NCBI GenBank assembly: GCA_028289345.1
Contig: JANQQL010000050.1
Location: 124,001 to 188,000, forward strand
DNA: 64,000 bases
Reading direction: 5' to 3'
Source of the DNA: Planctomycetota bacterium
GTDB taxonomy: Bacteria; Planctomycetota; B15-G4; SIAN01
This document shows positions 9,701 through 16,590 of this stretch, piece by piece (the stretch's first letter is position 1; every line of letters begins with the position of its first letter). Below the pieces are notes generated by a model, which did no database searches, was not told the DNA's origin, and worked only from the letters and a program-made list of their open reading frames with translations. The position numbers were made by a program, and so were the translations under genes.

Positions 9701-9955
9701 CAGCTCTTCCAGCTCCTCCGAAACGCTGCGGCCTCCCGCTTCCTGCCACTCGGCATCACGCGCGCGCTGGGTCATCTCGAATTCGAGCGCCATGAAGTCC
9801 CGCTGGTATTGCTTCCACGGACGGTTGTAGTCGTCGTAGATGCTCCAGACGTAGGAGAGGGCCAGAACCACACTCGAGATCATGAACCACTTGTTCAGCA
9901 ATCCCGGCTTGTAGAAGGTGGCCGCAGGGTTCTTGCGTTTCTGCTCGTCCGCCAC
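6755..9955 (-). CDS. Membrane-anchored octahaem cytochrome c with long coiled coil
   Basis: A 1066-residue protein. One transmembrane segment (about 23-40) is followed by a charged, heptad-rich region (about 50-225) that should form long coiled coils. Then come eight CXXCH haem-binding motifs at about residues 270, 329, 384, 412, 521, 653, 782 and 969. The first three lie close together without an obvious methionine ligand, suggesting bis-His haems. The last five are each followed by an MP motif (RMPSFF, NMPNLR, KMPQFR, RMPTFG, KMPSLW), as in class I monohaem domains with His/Met ligation. It lies directly downstream of the two cytochrome b genes, so it very likely replaces cytochrome c1 or f and adds extra electron storage or transfer capacity. 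Confidence 0.92.
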   Translation of the reverse strand: MADEQKRKNPAATFYKPGLLNKWFMISSVVLALSYVWSIYDDYNRPWKQYQRDFMALEFEMTQRARDAEWQEAGGRSVSEELEELQAKAERQQSFLDSDAEERPKLVAAVSDANFEYNVTNAEMKSAKAIFEAERYHYEELVHLEHDDLWNPQKESVKEALAHYLDLKEKYEVLADADKVAETKRNEMVAQLDTYDSQIARVESEFADLDREMDRLERKMLKVDPERIFSSFRNSVFFDFMAPSLTVNKIVVKEVQDELNFLQVPKIDMCTTCHLGIASYRDYPHDSPMFHGEDPYFGDTVVDAVFQAHPRPELFVTSLSPHDMEIFGCSACHSGGNQRVNFKDSAHTPQNADQKSEWKEKYHWKKMKYWDYPQLPANYLEASCYKCHADQVEIPGADTWNRGRQLVERYGCFGCHKMEPFEDHRKSGPPLYHMADKFQSVDWTMKWVEDPRSFRPTTRMPSFFHLENRQDDPERQRAEIAALVTYLYNQTSALPLERTYPGNGDAERGRALFGDNGGVGCLACHNIDDYAIDDFDERHGPDLSGVGSKLREDWLYNWLLDPQSIWEDTNMPNLRLTDQEAADLVAYLMTKRNGQFESMVFESPADDGIYEDIVREKLVEKMTEGRANELIASMSPLDKRLRAGEALLNHYGCFGCHMIEGYQDAKQIGTELNGWGSKHPDRLDFGMAEMDWKHNGKFNRIAWLDQKLRNTRFYDRGKDKGEFEKLKMPQFRFPEDPEDLHALMTFVLGMTKDHVDESIQRKLSPSEDAVERGRQLVKDKNCLGCHMMYDMGGEIRQFQVAIAGGDADAARAYFPPLLDGQGARTQPEWLFNFLTDPSMGAGAGSKAHLRPWMSARMPTFGFNQQELNDLIAYFAHEETWHTANDPAKWDALAEEFRSKFDGYDNRGMKEGGAEKRQLYDALLARNYRDSGGTFLHQTDYPYLSQLEWELGDERHEMARRFFTSPQLNCIQCHMPGGIIPEGKTAADMAPVLNLAKNRLQPNWVKRWLEGPGRYQPGTKMPSLWAEENGVREPIHDKLQDAHEEMYLIRDYLFSEPFAEDYEAAAR

Positions 9956-10012
9956 TTCGTTCCCTCCTCCGGAGAGGTTTTCGATCTAGGAGTTATCGCT
10001 CTTCCCGAACTC

Positions 10013-10030
10013 GCGGCCCCCGGGGGCTGC
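10013..10030. other. GC-rich inverted repeat between cytochrome genes
   Basis: A near-perfect inverted repeat (GCGGCCCCC followed by GGGGGCTGC) lies in the 86-base gap between the cytochrome b C-half and the octahaem cytochrome. It has no T-run, so it is more likely an mRNA stability or processing hairpin inside the operon than a terminator. This is inferred from base pairing only. Confidence 0.35.
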
Positions 10031-10041
10031 GAACAGCTTCA

Positions 10042-11124
10042 CTAAACGTTCAGGAACAGCTCCTGGATGTTGACGATGAATTGCAGGTTGAAAGCCCAGC
10101 GCAAGATCATCTTGATCGGCAGCGCCAGCATGATCAGGAACATCGAGATCATGGTCAGGTACCGCGGCATTCCCATCTGACCCAGCATCTTGCGGAACAG
10201 CGTCTGGCCCAACAGGAACGGCAACACGAACACGTATCCCAAGCACAGCAGGATTCCTGGCATTTCACGCGTCAGCCAGAACTCGGGACGCTTCATGCCG
10301 AGCCAGCTCTCCCAGAAGATCTGGCTGAACTGGATGTTCACCGTGGGCTCCACCTTGTGGAGATTCCATTCTTCGAAGGGGCCGAAGAATGCCTGATTCG
10401 GCCCGCGAAGGAATGTCATGAGGATGATCATCGACACCCACAGCACGATGAAGCCGAACAGGAAAGTCGTGATGGCGAACGGGCGCTCGTTGAAGGTGTA
10501 GTAACCGTTGCCCTTCGGGTTCGTGTCGACGTAGGGAATCGCCATCAGACCGACGATGATCATCCCGGGCAGCACCACCCCTGCCAGCCACGGGTCGTAG
10601 TACACCAGCATTTCCTGGAGTCCGAGGAAGTACCACGGCGCCTTGGATGGGTTCGGCGTTTTCCCTGGATTGGCCGGCTCTTCCAGCGGAGCGTCAAGGG
10701 CCAAGGCCCAGATCATCATGACCGCCATGAACAGGACGGAGCAGATGAACTCGCTGTAGACAAGGTCTGGCCAGGTGAGCACCTTCTTCGGGTTCTCGAC
10801 GGCCTCTTCGGGCAGCTCGCCTCGCTCCATGCGCCTGTCGTTGATGACCGCGCGGCGGAAGCTGAGCCAGGTGAAGTAACCCACCAGGAACAGCATGAAC
10901 ACGATCGGCACGTTGTCGGCCTTCGAGACGTTCTTGTAGAAACCGGGATGTCCCAGCGCCCACACGAAGAACACCGAAGAGACGATGAACATCGCGATCC
11001 CGAACTTGTTGGTGCAGACGATCTCCCGCTTCCAGATCATCACGAACACGATGATCGTGAACAGCGCGAAGAACATCTTCGGCTCGGAAAGCGCGTTGAA
11101 GAAGCCGTAGAGGGTCTCGGTCAC
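10042..11124 (-). CDS. Cytochrome b C-terminal half (subunit IV-like)
   Basis: A 360-residue membrane protein. Two or three helices at the N-terminus precede the part homologous to b6f subunit IV. The quinol-oxidation (Qo) loop reads PSKAPWYFLGLQEML, where subunit IV or cytochrome b normally has PEWYF; the Glu is absent, as in several bacterial menaquinol-type complexes. Further helices follow (GVVLPGMIIVGLMAIPY and others), so the protein is longer than the classical 17-kDa subunit IV. It is 50 bases downstream of the cytochrome b N-half and 86 bases before the cytochrome c gene. Together these form a split cytochrome b. Confidence 0.9.
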   Translation of the reverse strand: MTETLYGFFNALSEPKMFFALFTIIVFVMIWKREIVCTNKFGIAMFIVSSVFFVWALGHPGFYKNVSKADNVPIVFMLFLVGYFTWLSFRRAVINDRRMERGELPEEAVENPKKVLTWPDLVYSEFICSVLFMAVMMIWALALDAPLEEPANPGKTPNPSKAPWYFLGLQEMLVYYDPWLAGVVLPGMIIVGLMAIPYVDTNPKGNGYYTFNERPFAITTFLFGFIVLWVSMIILMTFLRGPNQAFFGPFEEWNLHKVEPTVNIQFSQIFWESWLGMKRPEFWLTREMPGILLCLGYVFVLPFLLGQTLFRKMLGQMGMPRYLTMISMFLIMLALPIKMILRWAFNLQFIVNIQELFLNV

Positions 11125-11174
11125 GCGTGCGGTTCCTCTCGCTCAGGAATCACGGGATCGATCTCGCGCAGAGA

Positions 11175-12047
11175 TCAAAGGGGGCCGGAGATGCCGCCAT
11201 CCTTGCGGATGCGCCAGAAGTGCACCGCCATCAGGATCGCTGCCGCCAGGGGAATGAAAATGCAGTGCAGCACGTAGAAGCGAAGCAACGTGGCTTCGCC
11301 CACGAATCGGCCGCCAAGCAAGGCAAACCTCGCGTCGTCTCCCGAGTGCACCAGGCCCACGTCGCCGACGGCCATCAGCGAGGCCAACGGCCCCTCGTAA
11401 CCGAGCAGCGGAGTCGCGCGGGCCATGTTGGAACCGACGGTGATGGCCCAAATGGCGAGCTGGTCCCACGGCAGGAGGTAGCCGGTAAAGGACAGCAACA
11501 ACGTCAACACCAGCAAAATCACTCCCACGTTCCAGTTGAACTCTCGTGGCGGCTTGTAGGAGCCGGTCATGAACACCCGGAACATGTGTAACCACACCGT
11601 GATGACCATCGCATGAGCACCCCAACGGTGCAGCTCACGCATGATCCCCATGGGTACGTGCTCGGCAAGCGCGATGATGTCCTGGTAGGCGTACTCGGCC
11701 GTCGGCCGGTAGTAGAACATCAGCAGGACGCCGGTGATGGTCTCGATCAGAAACAGGAAAAAGGTCAACCCACCCATGCACCAGGTGAAGGACAGGCGCA
11801 GCCCGGACGAACGGACATTGATCGGGTGCAGGTGCAGGAAGATGTTCGACAAGACCGCCAGCGAACGGTTACGCACCGTGTTCGGGTAGCCGTGGCGGAA
11901 GATCGAGCGCCAGATCTGGCTATCCCGGACCTGATCCATCATCCCCGGTCGTTCGTAGTGGGATGACGGAGGCGGCGGAATTCGGCCATCGTCCGCCGGC
12001 TTCTTCTTCGGCGCTGGTTTCTTGTCCGGTGTGGTCTGTTCGGCCAT
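11175..12047 (-). CDS. Cytochrome b N-terminal half (cytochrome b6 type)
   Basis: A 290-residue haem b subunit of the quinol:cytochrome c oxidoreductase. Haem ligands are His140/His154 (13 residues between, HRWGAH to VWLH) and His261/His276 (14 between), the spacing of cytochrome b6 rather than mitochondrial cytochrome b. Cys90 in TWCMGGLTFF sits where b6 has YCLGGIT, the cysteine that covalently holds haem c_n (c_i). The C-terminal IRKDGGISGPL also matches b6. The first 45 residues are Pro/Lys-rich. The ATG at 12047 has a strong AGGAGGG Shine-Dalgarno; the open frame upstream is unlikely to be translated. About 20 extra residues lie in the loop before the third haem ligand. Confidence 0.94.
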   Translation of the reverse strand: MAEQTTPDKKPAPKKKPADDGRIPPPPSSHYERPGMMDQVRDSQIWRSIFRHGYPNTVRNRSLAVLSNIFLHLHPINVRSSGLRLSFTWCMGGLTFFLFLIETITGVLLMFYYRPTAEYAYQDIIALAEHVPMGIMRELHRWGAHAMVITVWLHMFRVFMTGSYKPPREFNWNVGVILLVLTLLLSFTGYLLPWDQLAIWAITVGSNMARATPLLGYEGPLASLMAVGDVGLVHSGDDARFALLGGRFVGEATLLRFYVLHCIFIPLAAAILMAVHFWRIRKDGGISGPL

Positions 12048-12090
12048 CGAGGCCCTCCTGACTCTTCTTGCCTGCACTGCTGTGCCTGGA

Positions 12091-12120
12091 CCGCTTTTGC
12101 TTGCACCGCTTTTGCTTGCA
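12091..12120. repeat. Perfect 15-bp tandem duplication
   Basis: CCGCTTTTGCTTGCA occurs twice head to tail in the 150-base gap between the Rieske gene and the cytochrome b gene. Partly similar sequence flanks it on both sides. It sits about 45 bases upstream of the cytochrome b start on the transcribed strand. It looks like a slippage product and may vary in copy number among strains. Confidence 0.7.
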
Positions 12121-12197
12121 CTGCGGGAGGTCAAGCTCCCGACGTCTCTCCCTCACATGAACGGACGGGTCAGCCAAGCGGCTGAGCCAGCTCCACC

Positions 12198-13001
12198 TCA
12201 CACGTAGAGGAAGGACTCCGGATTGGTCCACTCACCCTTTTCCCACTGAAACTTCTTGCTCTTGTCGACGAGCACCTGACCATCGTCTGCTTGAACGATT
12301 CGATATCGCTCCAGAGGACGAGGCGCCGGTCCCTCGAAGTTGATGCCGGTCTTTCGAAAACCACTTCCGTGGCAAGGGCATTTGAACTTCTGCTCCCCCT
12401 CCAACCAGTTGGGGGTGCAGCCAAGGTGTGTGCAGGTGGTGGACAGCGCGTACAGCTTTTCGTCGTCGCGCACGATCCAGGTGCTGTGCAGCTCCTTGAA
12501 GGCCTCATTGACCTGTCCGACCGGATATTCGGTGGGGATGCCGGCCTTGAACTGCTGCGGTGGCTCGTAGGTGACGTTCGGGAAGAAGTAGCGGGCAACG
12601 TAGAACAAAGCGCCCACTGCCGTCGAAAACGTGAACGACAGCCATCCCACGGCAAAGAACCAATCCCTTCGACCCATGTCGGTCGGTTGCCACAAGGTCT
12701 GGACCTTCGGCTTGGGCTTCGCTTTTGGCTTCGGCTTGGCGGCCGCCGCGGCCGGGGCTTTCTTTTCTGCCGCAGGCTTCGACGGCGCCGGCTTGTCTCC
12801 AGAGGCGGCGGGTTTGGCCGGCGCCTTGTCCGCCGCGGGCTTGGCGGGAGCAGGCTTCTTTTCCGCAGCCGCGGGATCTGTTTTCTCCGAAGTCGACGGG
12901 GGAGTTGCAGGCGTTTCCGCCGGCTTGTCTCCAGAAGCAGCGGGCTTGGAATCCGCGGGCTCGTTCGACTCGGAAGCCGGCTTGTCGGGAGTGTCTGCCA
13001 T
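12198..13001 (-). CDS. Rieske 2Fe-2S protein with Pro/Ala/Lys-rich N-terminus
   Basis: A 267-residue iron-sulfur subunit of the bc complex. Residues 1-100 are low complexity (Pro, Ala, Lys, Ser) with a repeated AASGDKPA unit. A transmembrane helix follows at about 114-138, then the Rieske fold with CTHLGC (Cys190, His192, Cys195) and CPCHGS (Cys208, Cys210, His211). All four cluster ligands and the disulfide pair are present. The ATG at 13001 has an AAGGAG-type ribosome site; upstream codons in frame belong to the leader. It is the first redox gene of the block. The long cytoplasmic tail is not needed for the redox role. Confidence 0.95.
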   Translation of the reverse strand: MADTPDKPASESNEPADSKPAASGDKPAETPATPPSTSEKTDPAAAEKKPAPAKPAADKAPAKPAASGDKPAPSKPAAEKKAPAAAAAKPKPKAKPKPKVQTLWQPTDMGRRDWFFAVGWLSFTFSTAVGALFYVARYFFPNVTYEPPQQFKAGIPTEYPVGQVNEAFKELHSTWIVRDDEKLYALSTTCTHLGCTPNWLEGEQKFKCPCHGSGFRKTGINFEGPAPRPLERYRIVQADDGQVLVDKSKKFQWEKGEWTNPESFLYV

Positions 13002-13383
13002 TCCTTCTCCTTCACCCGCGTGGATCTTCACTCGAAGCAACGCTGCCACCGCAAGCACAGGCGACCCGCTGCTCGGGAACGATGACCGCAAGGCCAACCG
13101 CCGTGTTCACCGCTACTGCAAGCCCAGCGAACGACCGAGGGATACCACTGATCGATCGGGCACATCGAACGAAGGATGGGAACCCTACAGACCAAGCGAC
13201 CCCGTGTCCCCTGGGACCCGGCGCCGGACCAATCCCCTTTCCGATGAGCATGAGCCCTGCAAAACCGGTGACAATAATCAGGACGGCAGCCCAGGGTCAA
13301 GGACGGCGGAGGGCCCCATTCTTGGCGGACAACCCGGCCCTTCCGCGTCGACTGGAGGTGCGGACCATCCCGCGCGACGCCAA
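13002..13383. other. 382-base gap upstream of the Rieske gene
   Basis: No convincing gene. One minus-strand frame (about 13012-13251, from ATG) encodes 79 residues with two hydrophobic patches (GLMLIGKGIG and FAGLAVAVNTAVGLAVIV) and could be a small membrane protein, but it lacks a clear ribosome site and has mixed codon use. The gap may equally hold the promoter for the redox genes. Confidence 0.4.
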
Positions 13384-14475
13384 TCAAGAATCGCGCAATT
13401 CTCCGCCCGGGGCGTCATTGTTCGCGGTCGGGCTCTCGAAGGACTCCAGCAACTCAGCAGCGATGGAGCGCAGCTCTCCATTCGGGTCCTGGTCTGCGAC
13501 CTGGCGCAACGAGGCCAGCAGCGGGCCCGACTCTCGAACCGTGGCGGACGACTCGCCGAGGTGCTTGAGCGAGACCAGTGCGTAGAGAATCGGCCAATAG
13601 GCCGGGTCGTGATTGCCGACCGTCATCTCCCCGTTGTCCGGAAACGACAGGCCGTGCTGGGCCAGGTTGCTCCGATTGAGCATGAACTCCAAGGTCGGCA
13701 CACCGTCGGTTTGCCCCAACTTTGCGAGAGAAAGTGCCGCGTTCATGCGTACCCAGGCGTCCGGATCTTCGTGCAGTTGGCGCAGAGCGGCCAGGGTCGG
13801 CGCGGGTCGCTCCGTTTCGTTTCGATGGAGGTCGCCCAAGGCACTCGCGACGACCTTGCGAATCCCCGCGTCCTCGTCATTCGTCAGGCGCAGCAGCAAC
13901 TCGGCCCCAGCCGGGTCGCCCAAACGGCCCAGGTTGACCAAACAATCGATCAACACTCGGCCGGACTGGTCCGGATCGCGGCTCAAGGCGACGCCCGACT
14001 CCCTGGCTTCCAGGTGCTCTTCGATCACCTGTTCGAACAGCGGCCGCGCTTCCTTGTCCCCCAAGATGCCCATCACTTTGGCCAAATACTGGCGCAACTC
14101 CGGGTTGTGGTTCCCGGCCAGCTCGAAAGCTCGGCGGATCCGGTTGCGCAGGGCGGGGTCCTGCAGCTCCTCCGGCGAGCGCACCGCCAAATCGGCCAGC
14201 GCTCCGGCCGCCTGCCAGCGATCATTGAAGCCGCCGCTCTCCACCCGCTGAACCAGCTCCGCGGCGTTGATCTCCCCGCCGACCAGGGCGGAAATCCCGA
14301 GGAACAAGCCGACCACCACCGCGACGATCAGGAGCGGAACAAGAAACAGCGGCACCAACATCCGCGGGGAAGTGGAAGCGGGGGGCTTCTCCCCCAACGG
14401 CTCCAGGTCGAATCCTTGATCTTGATTCGGGGCGATCACGGCCTTCTCTCCATCAAACTTCGCACGTGTAGGCAC
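13384..14475 (-). CDS. Membrane-anchored HEAT-repeat protein
   Basis: A 363-residue protein. After about 38 polar residues there is one transmembrane helix (about 40-62, MLVPLFLVPLLIVAVVVGLFLG). The rest is alpha-helical with HEAT-like units, for example RLGDPAGAELLLRLTNDEDAGIRKVV and LREDPDAWVRMNAALSLAKLG-type stretches. HEAT proteins of this kind act as scaffolds, and this one probably holds part of its length outside or beside the membrane. It is the first minus-strand gene upstream of the bc-complex genes, 382 bases away, so it may belong to the same transcript and help assemble the complex. That role is inferred from position only. Confidence 0.75.
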   Translation of the reverse strand: MPTRAKFDGEKAVIAPNQDQGFDLEPLGEKPPASTSPRMLVPLFLVPLLIVAVVVGLFLGISALVGGEINAAELVQRVESGGFNDRWQAAGALADLAVRSPEELQDPALRNRIRRAFELAGNHNPELRQYLAKVMGILGDKEARPLFEQVIEEHLEARESGVALSRDPDQSGRVLIDCLVNLGRLGDPAGAELLLRLTNDEDAGIRKVVASALGDLHRNETERPAPTLAALRQLHEDPDAWVRMNAALSLAKLGQTDGVPTLEFMLNRSNLAQHGLSFPDNGEMTVGNHDPAYWPILYALVSLKHLGESSATVRESGPLLASLRQVADQDPNGELRSIAAELLESFESPTANNDAPGGELRDS

Positions 14476-14541
14476 ACCTCAAGGAGCATTCTCACCGACA
14501 GCGTCGTTGCGGGAAATGGTCGAAACCCGGGAATCTGGGCC

Positions 14542-14547
14542 GATAAT
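14542..14547 (+). promoter_or_regulatory. Possible -10 element for argR
   Basis: GATAAT lies 31 bases before the argR start, in the 103-base gap shared with the divergent HEAT-repeat gene. No good -35 box is visible at 16-18 bases. ArgR proteins often repress their own gene, but no clear ARG-box pair could be assigned by eye. Confidence 0.25.
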
Positions 14548-14578
14548 GTTTCGCGATCCTCGTTCCGAGGGAGTCCCA

Positions 14579-15025
14579 ATGAACCGCACCCTCCGCCAGC
14601 AGAGAATCCTGGACCTGGTTCGCGCCGGAGGCGTGAAGAGCCAGGATGATCTGCGCCTCAAACTGGAGCGAGAGGGGCTTTCGGTCACCCAGTCGACCCT
14701 GTCTCGGGATCTGAAGGAACTGTCCCTGGTCAAGGGGAGCAACGGCTACCTCGTTCCCCCGGAGGGGCAGCAGCCCACCCCCCGCCAAACCGTGGAGAAG
14801 GCCGCCCAGCAGGATCTCGTGAGCTGCAAGCGGGCCGGCAACCTCTTGGTCCTGAAGACCGCCGTGGGCCACGCCCAACCTTTGGCCCTGGCCATCGATC
14901 GTGGCAAGGTCGAGGGAGTGATGGGCACCATTGCCGGGGACGACACGGTGCTAATCGTCGCGCCCGACGACACCCAGGCTCTTCAGATCGAACAGTTCCT
15001 TTGTCGAGCCGCCGGCCTGGACTGA
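14579..15025 (+). CDS. argR: Arginine repressor family protein
   Basis: A 148-residue regulator with both ArgR domains. The N-terminal winged helix includes QQRILDLVRAGGVKSQDDL and the recognition region SVTQSTLSRDLKEL; the C-terminal arginine-binding/hexamerisation domain has GVMGTIAGDDTVLIVAPD, close to the family's GTIAGDDT motif. The length is typical. The ATG at 14579 follows GAGGGAG; an earlier in-frame ATG at 14507 would add 24 residues not seen in the family. No arginine genes are nearby, so it acts in trans or controls its neighbours. A gene for an NtrC-like AAA+ protein follows. Confidence 0.92.
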   Translation: MNRTLRQQRILDLVRAGGVKSQDDLRLKLEREGLSVTQSTLSRDLKELSLVKGSNGYLVPPEGQQPTPRQTVEKAAQQDLVSCKRAGNLLVLKTAVGHAQPLALAIDRGKVEGVMGTIAGDDTVLIVAPDDTQALQIEQFLCRAAGLD

Positions 15026-15300
15026 CCCTTCCCCCGAGAATCCCCAGGGAAGAATGGCGACCGCTGGCCTGTCGCCCTGCGCATCAGAGCTTTGCCTTTG
15101 AACCGCTGGGCGTCCTTGGGCGAGGGTGCTTTCGAGCGGATTCCAATCATCCACGCGCGCCTCGACCGCCTGAATTCGGGGCCGCGGAAGTTCTCGGGGA
15201 TCAGGCCGTGGAACCATTGGTTCGGACCCGTGCGCCGTTGCGACAGTCCGTGCCGCGCCGACGATCGGCGTCGGACAGCGTCGCGACCGGGGCAGAAACA

Positions 15301-15993
15301 ATGGTGGGGGAATCCCCTGCCATGACGCGCATCCTCCGCCGAATCTCGCGGCTGGCGAATGTTCCCGAGCCAGTTCTTCTCAGCGGCGAATACGGCACCG
15401 GGAAACGGCGAGTGGCCCGCGAACTCCATCGGCGAAGCTACCGCAGCGACGGCCCGTTCGTGGAAGTCTCCTGCGAATCGCTCGACCCCCAATGGATGCA
15501 GTGCTGGGGAACCCCGAACGCTCAGCCCGATGCGGAGAGTCCGTTCGTCCAGGCGCGCGGCGGAACGCTGCTTCTCGACGAGCTGGTGGCGATGGACGAG
15601 TCCGCTCAGCTCCAACTACTGCGTTTGCTCGAAGATCCGGGGTTTCGAGAAGTCCGGCTATTGACCGCCACCACGACGCCCCCGCTTCGAGCCGTGCAGG
15701 AAGGGACCTTGCGCCCCGACCTCTATTACCGACTCGAGGTTTTTCACTTGGACTTACCGCCGCTGCGGGATCGCCTGTCCGACATCGAGCCACTGACGCG
15801 ACAGTTCCTGAGCGAGTTCGAGTGTGCAACCGGCCGCCACAAAGAAGTCGACGACGGCTTGTGGCAAGCGCTACGCGCCTACTCTTGGCCAGGCAACGTG
15901 CGGGAACTCAAGGCCACTCTGTCCCAGGCATTCCTTCAAGAGGGGGACGTGATCAGTCCGGACCTCCTTCCTTCTTTCCTGAGTGATCGCTGA
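15301..15993 (+). CDS. Truncated NtrC-like AAA+ protein lacking the GAFTGA loop
   Basis: A 230-residue AAA+ domain of the sigma-54 activator type. It starts exactly at the domain edge (MVGESPAMTRI), with Walker A GEYGTGKR (29-36), Walker B LLLDE (90-94), the arginine-finger region RPDLYYRL (138-145) and WPGNVREL (196-203). Between CES (58-60) and GGTLLLDE only about 27 residues occur; the loop that carries GAFTGA, which contacts sigma-54, is missing. There is no receiver domain and no C-terminal Fis-type DNA-binding helix. The frame is open upstream to 15001, overlapping argR, but those residues are Arg/Pro-rich and not protein-like. It probably cannot activate sigma-54 polymerase. Its real role is unknown. 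Confidence 0.75.
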   Translation: MVGESPAMTRILRRISRLANVPEPVLLSGEYGTGKRRVARELHRRSYRSDGPFVEVSCESLDPQWMQCWGTPNAQPDAESPFVQARGGTLLLDELVAMDESAQLQLLRLLEDPGFREVRLLTATTTPPLRAVQEGTLRPDLYYRLEVFHLDLPPLRDRLSDIEPLTRQFLSEFECATGRHKEVDDGLWQALRAYSWPGNVRELKATLSQAFLQEGDVISPDLLPSFLSDR

Positions 15994-16014
15994 CGCAGCT
16001 TCACTCGTGGCGCT

Positions 16015-16470
16015 TCAGGGCTTTTCGGAGTCCTGCAAAGCCAGGGCTCGCTGGCGAAGGGCTTCGTTCATGGCGTCGAAACCGGATCGTGTGTCTCGAT
16101 CCAGACTTCTCCAAAGCAGCGGGACGAGCAGCCCTTGAAAGGTTTCCTCCTGGCGAAAGCGAACCCGATGGGCATCCGTCGCCTCCAGGACGAACGAGTG
16201 CTCTCCATCGAAGATGCCTGGCAAGAAAAGACGACCCCGCCAACGCAGCTCGCGAAATGGCTCGACCTTCAACAACCGAGGTCTGAAGGACAGGGGCTTG
16301 CGCCCGGTTGGCTGAACCTTGATGGCCAGTGACCTCCCCGCCACCGCCTTTCCGCGAATCTCGACGAGGAATGGGTTCCAGTCGGGATAGCTTTCGAAGT
16401 CAAGCAGCACTTCCCAGACGTGCGTCGCCGGGGCCTCGATCTCGATTTCCGTGCGGATGGACCGGGTCAT
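16015..16470 (-). CDS. SRPBCC (START/Bet v1-like) domain protein
   Basis: A 151-residue protein with the pattern of the polyketide cyclase/dehydrase SRPBCC family: an N-terminal strand RTEIEIEAPATHVWEVLLDFESYPDWNPF, a central WRGRLFLPGIFDGEHSFVLE, and a C-terminal helix FDAMNEALRQRAL. The family binds hydrophobic ligands in a deep pocket; the ligand here is unknown. The ATG at 16470 has GAGGAG upstream. The longer open frame beyond it is non-coding in character. It is convergent with the AAA+ gene and divergent from the phosphoesterase gene 120 bases away. Confidence 0.85.
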   Translation of the reverse strand: MTRSIRTEIEIEAPATHVWEVLLDFESYPDWNPFLVEIRGKAVAGRSLAIKVQPTGRKPLSFRPRLLKVEPFRELRWRGRLFLPGIFDGEHSFVLEATDAHRVRFRQEETFQGLLVPLLWRSLDRDTRSGFDAMNEALRQRALALQDSEKP

Positions 16471-16590
16471 GGGGGACTCCTCCGCCCACCCGCGACAACG
16501 GGTGGTTTCTCGTGATGGCCCTTTCGTCACACCGGGAGATGGGACGAATTTCGTTCTTCGCCGCCCTGCCATTGGCCCATCATCCGGCGC

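Noticed and set aside
12631..14649. A 672-codon plus-strand frame across the Rieske and HEAT genes
   Set aside because: Runs antisense over two supported genes and the gap between them; no family-like segment.
15001..15300. N-terminal 100-residue extension of the AAA+ protein overlapping argR
   Set aside because: Arg/Pro-rich, not like a receiver or other sensor domain; the AAA+ domain begins exactly at ATG 15301.
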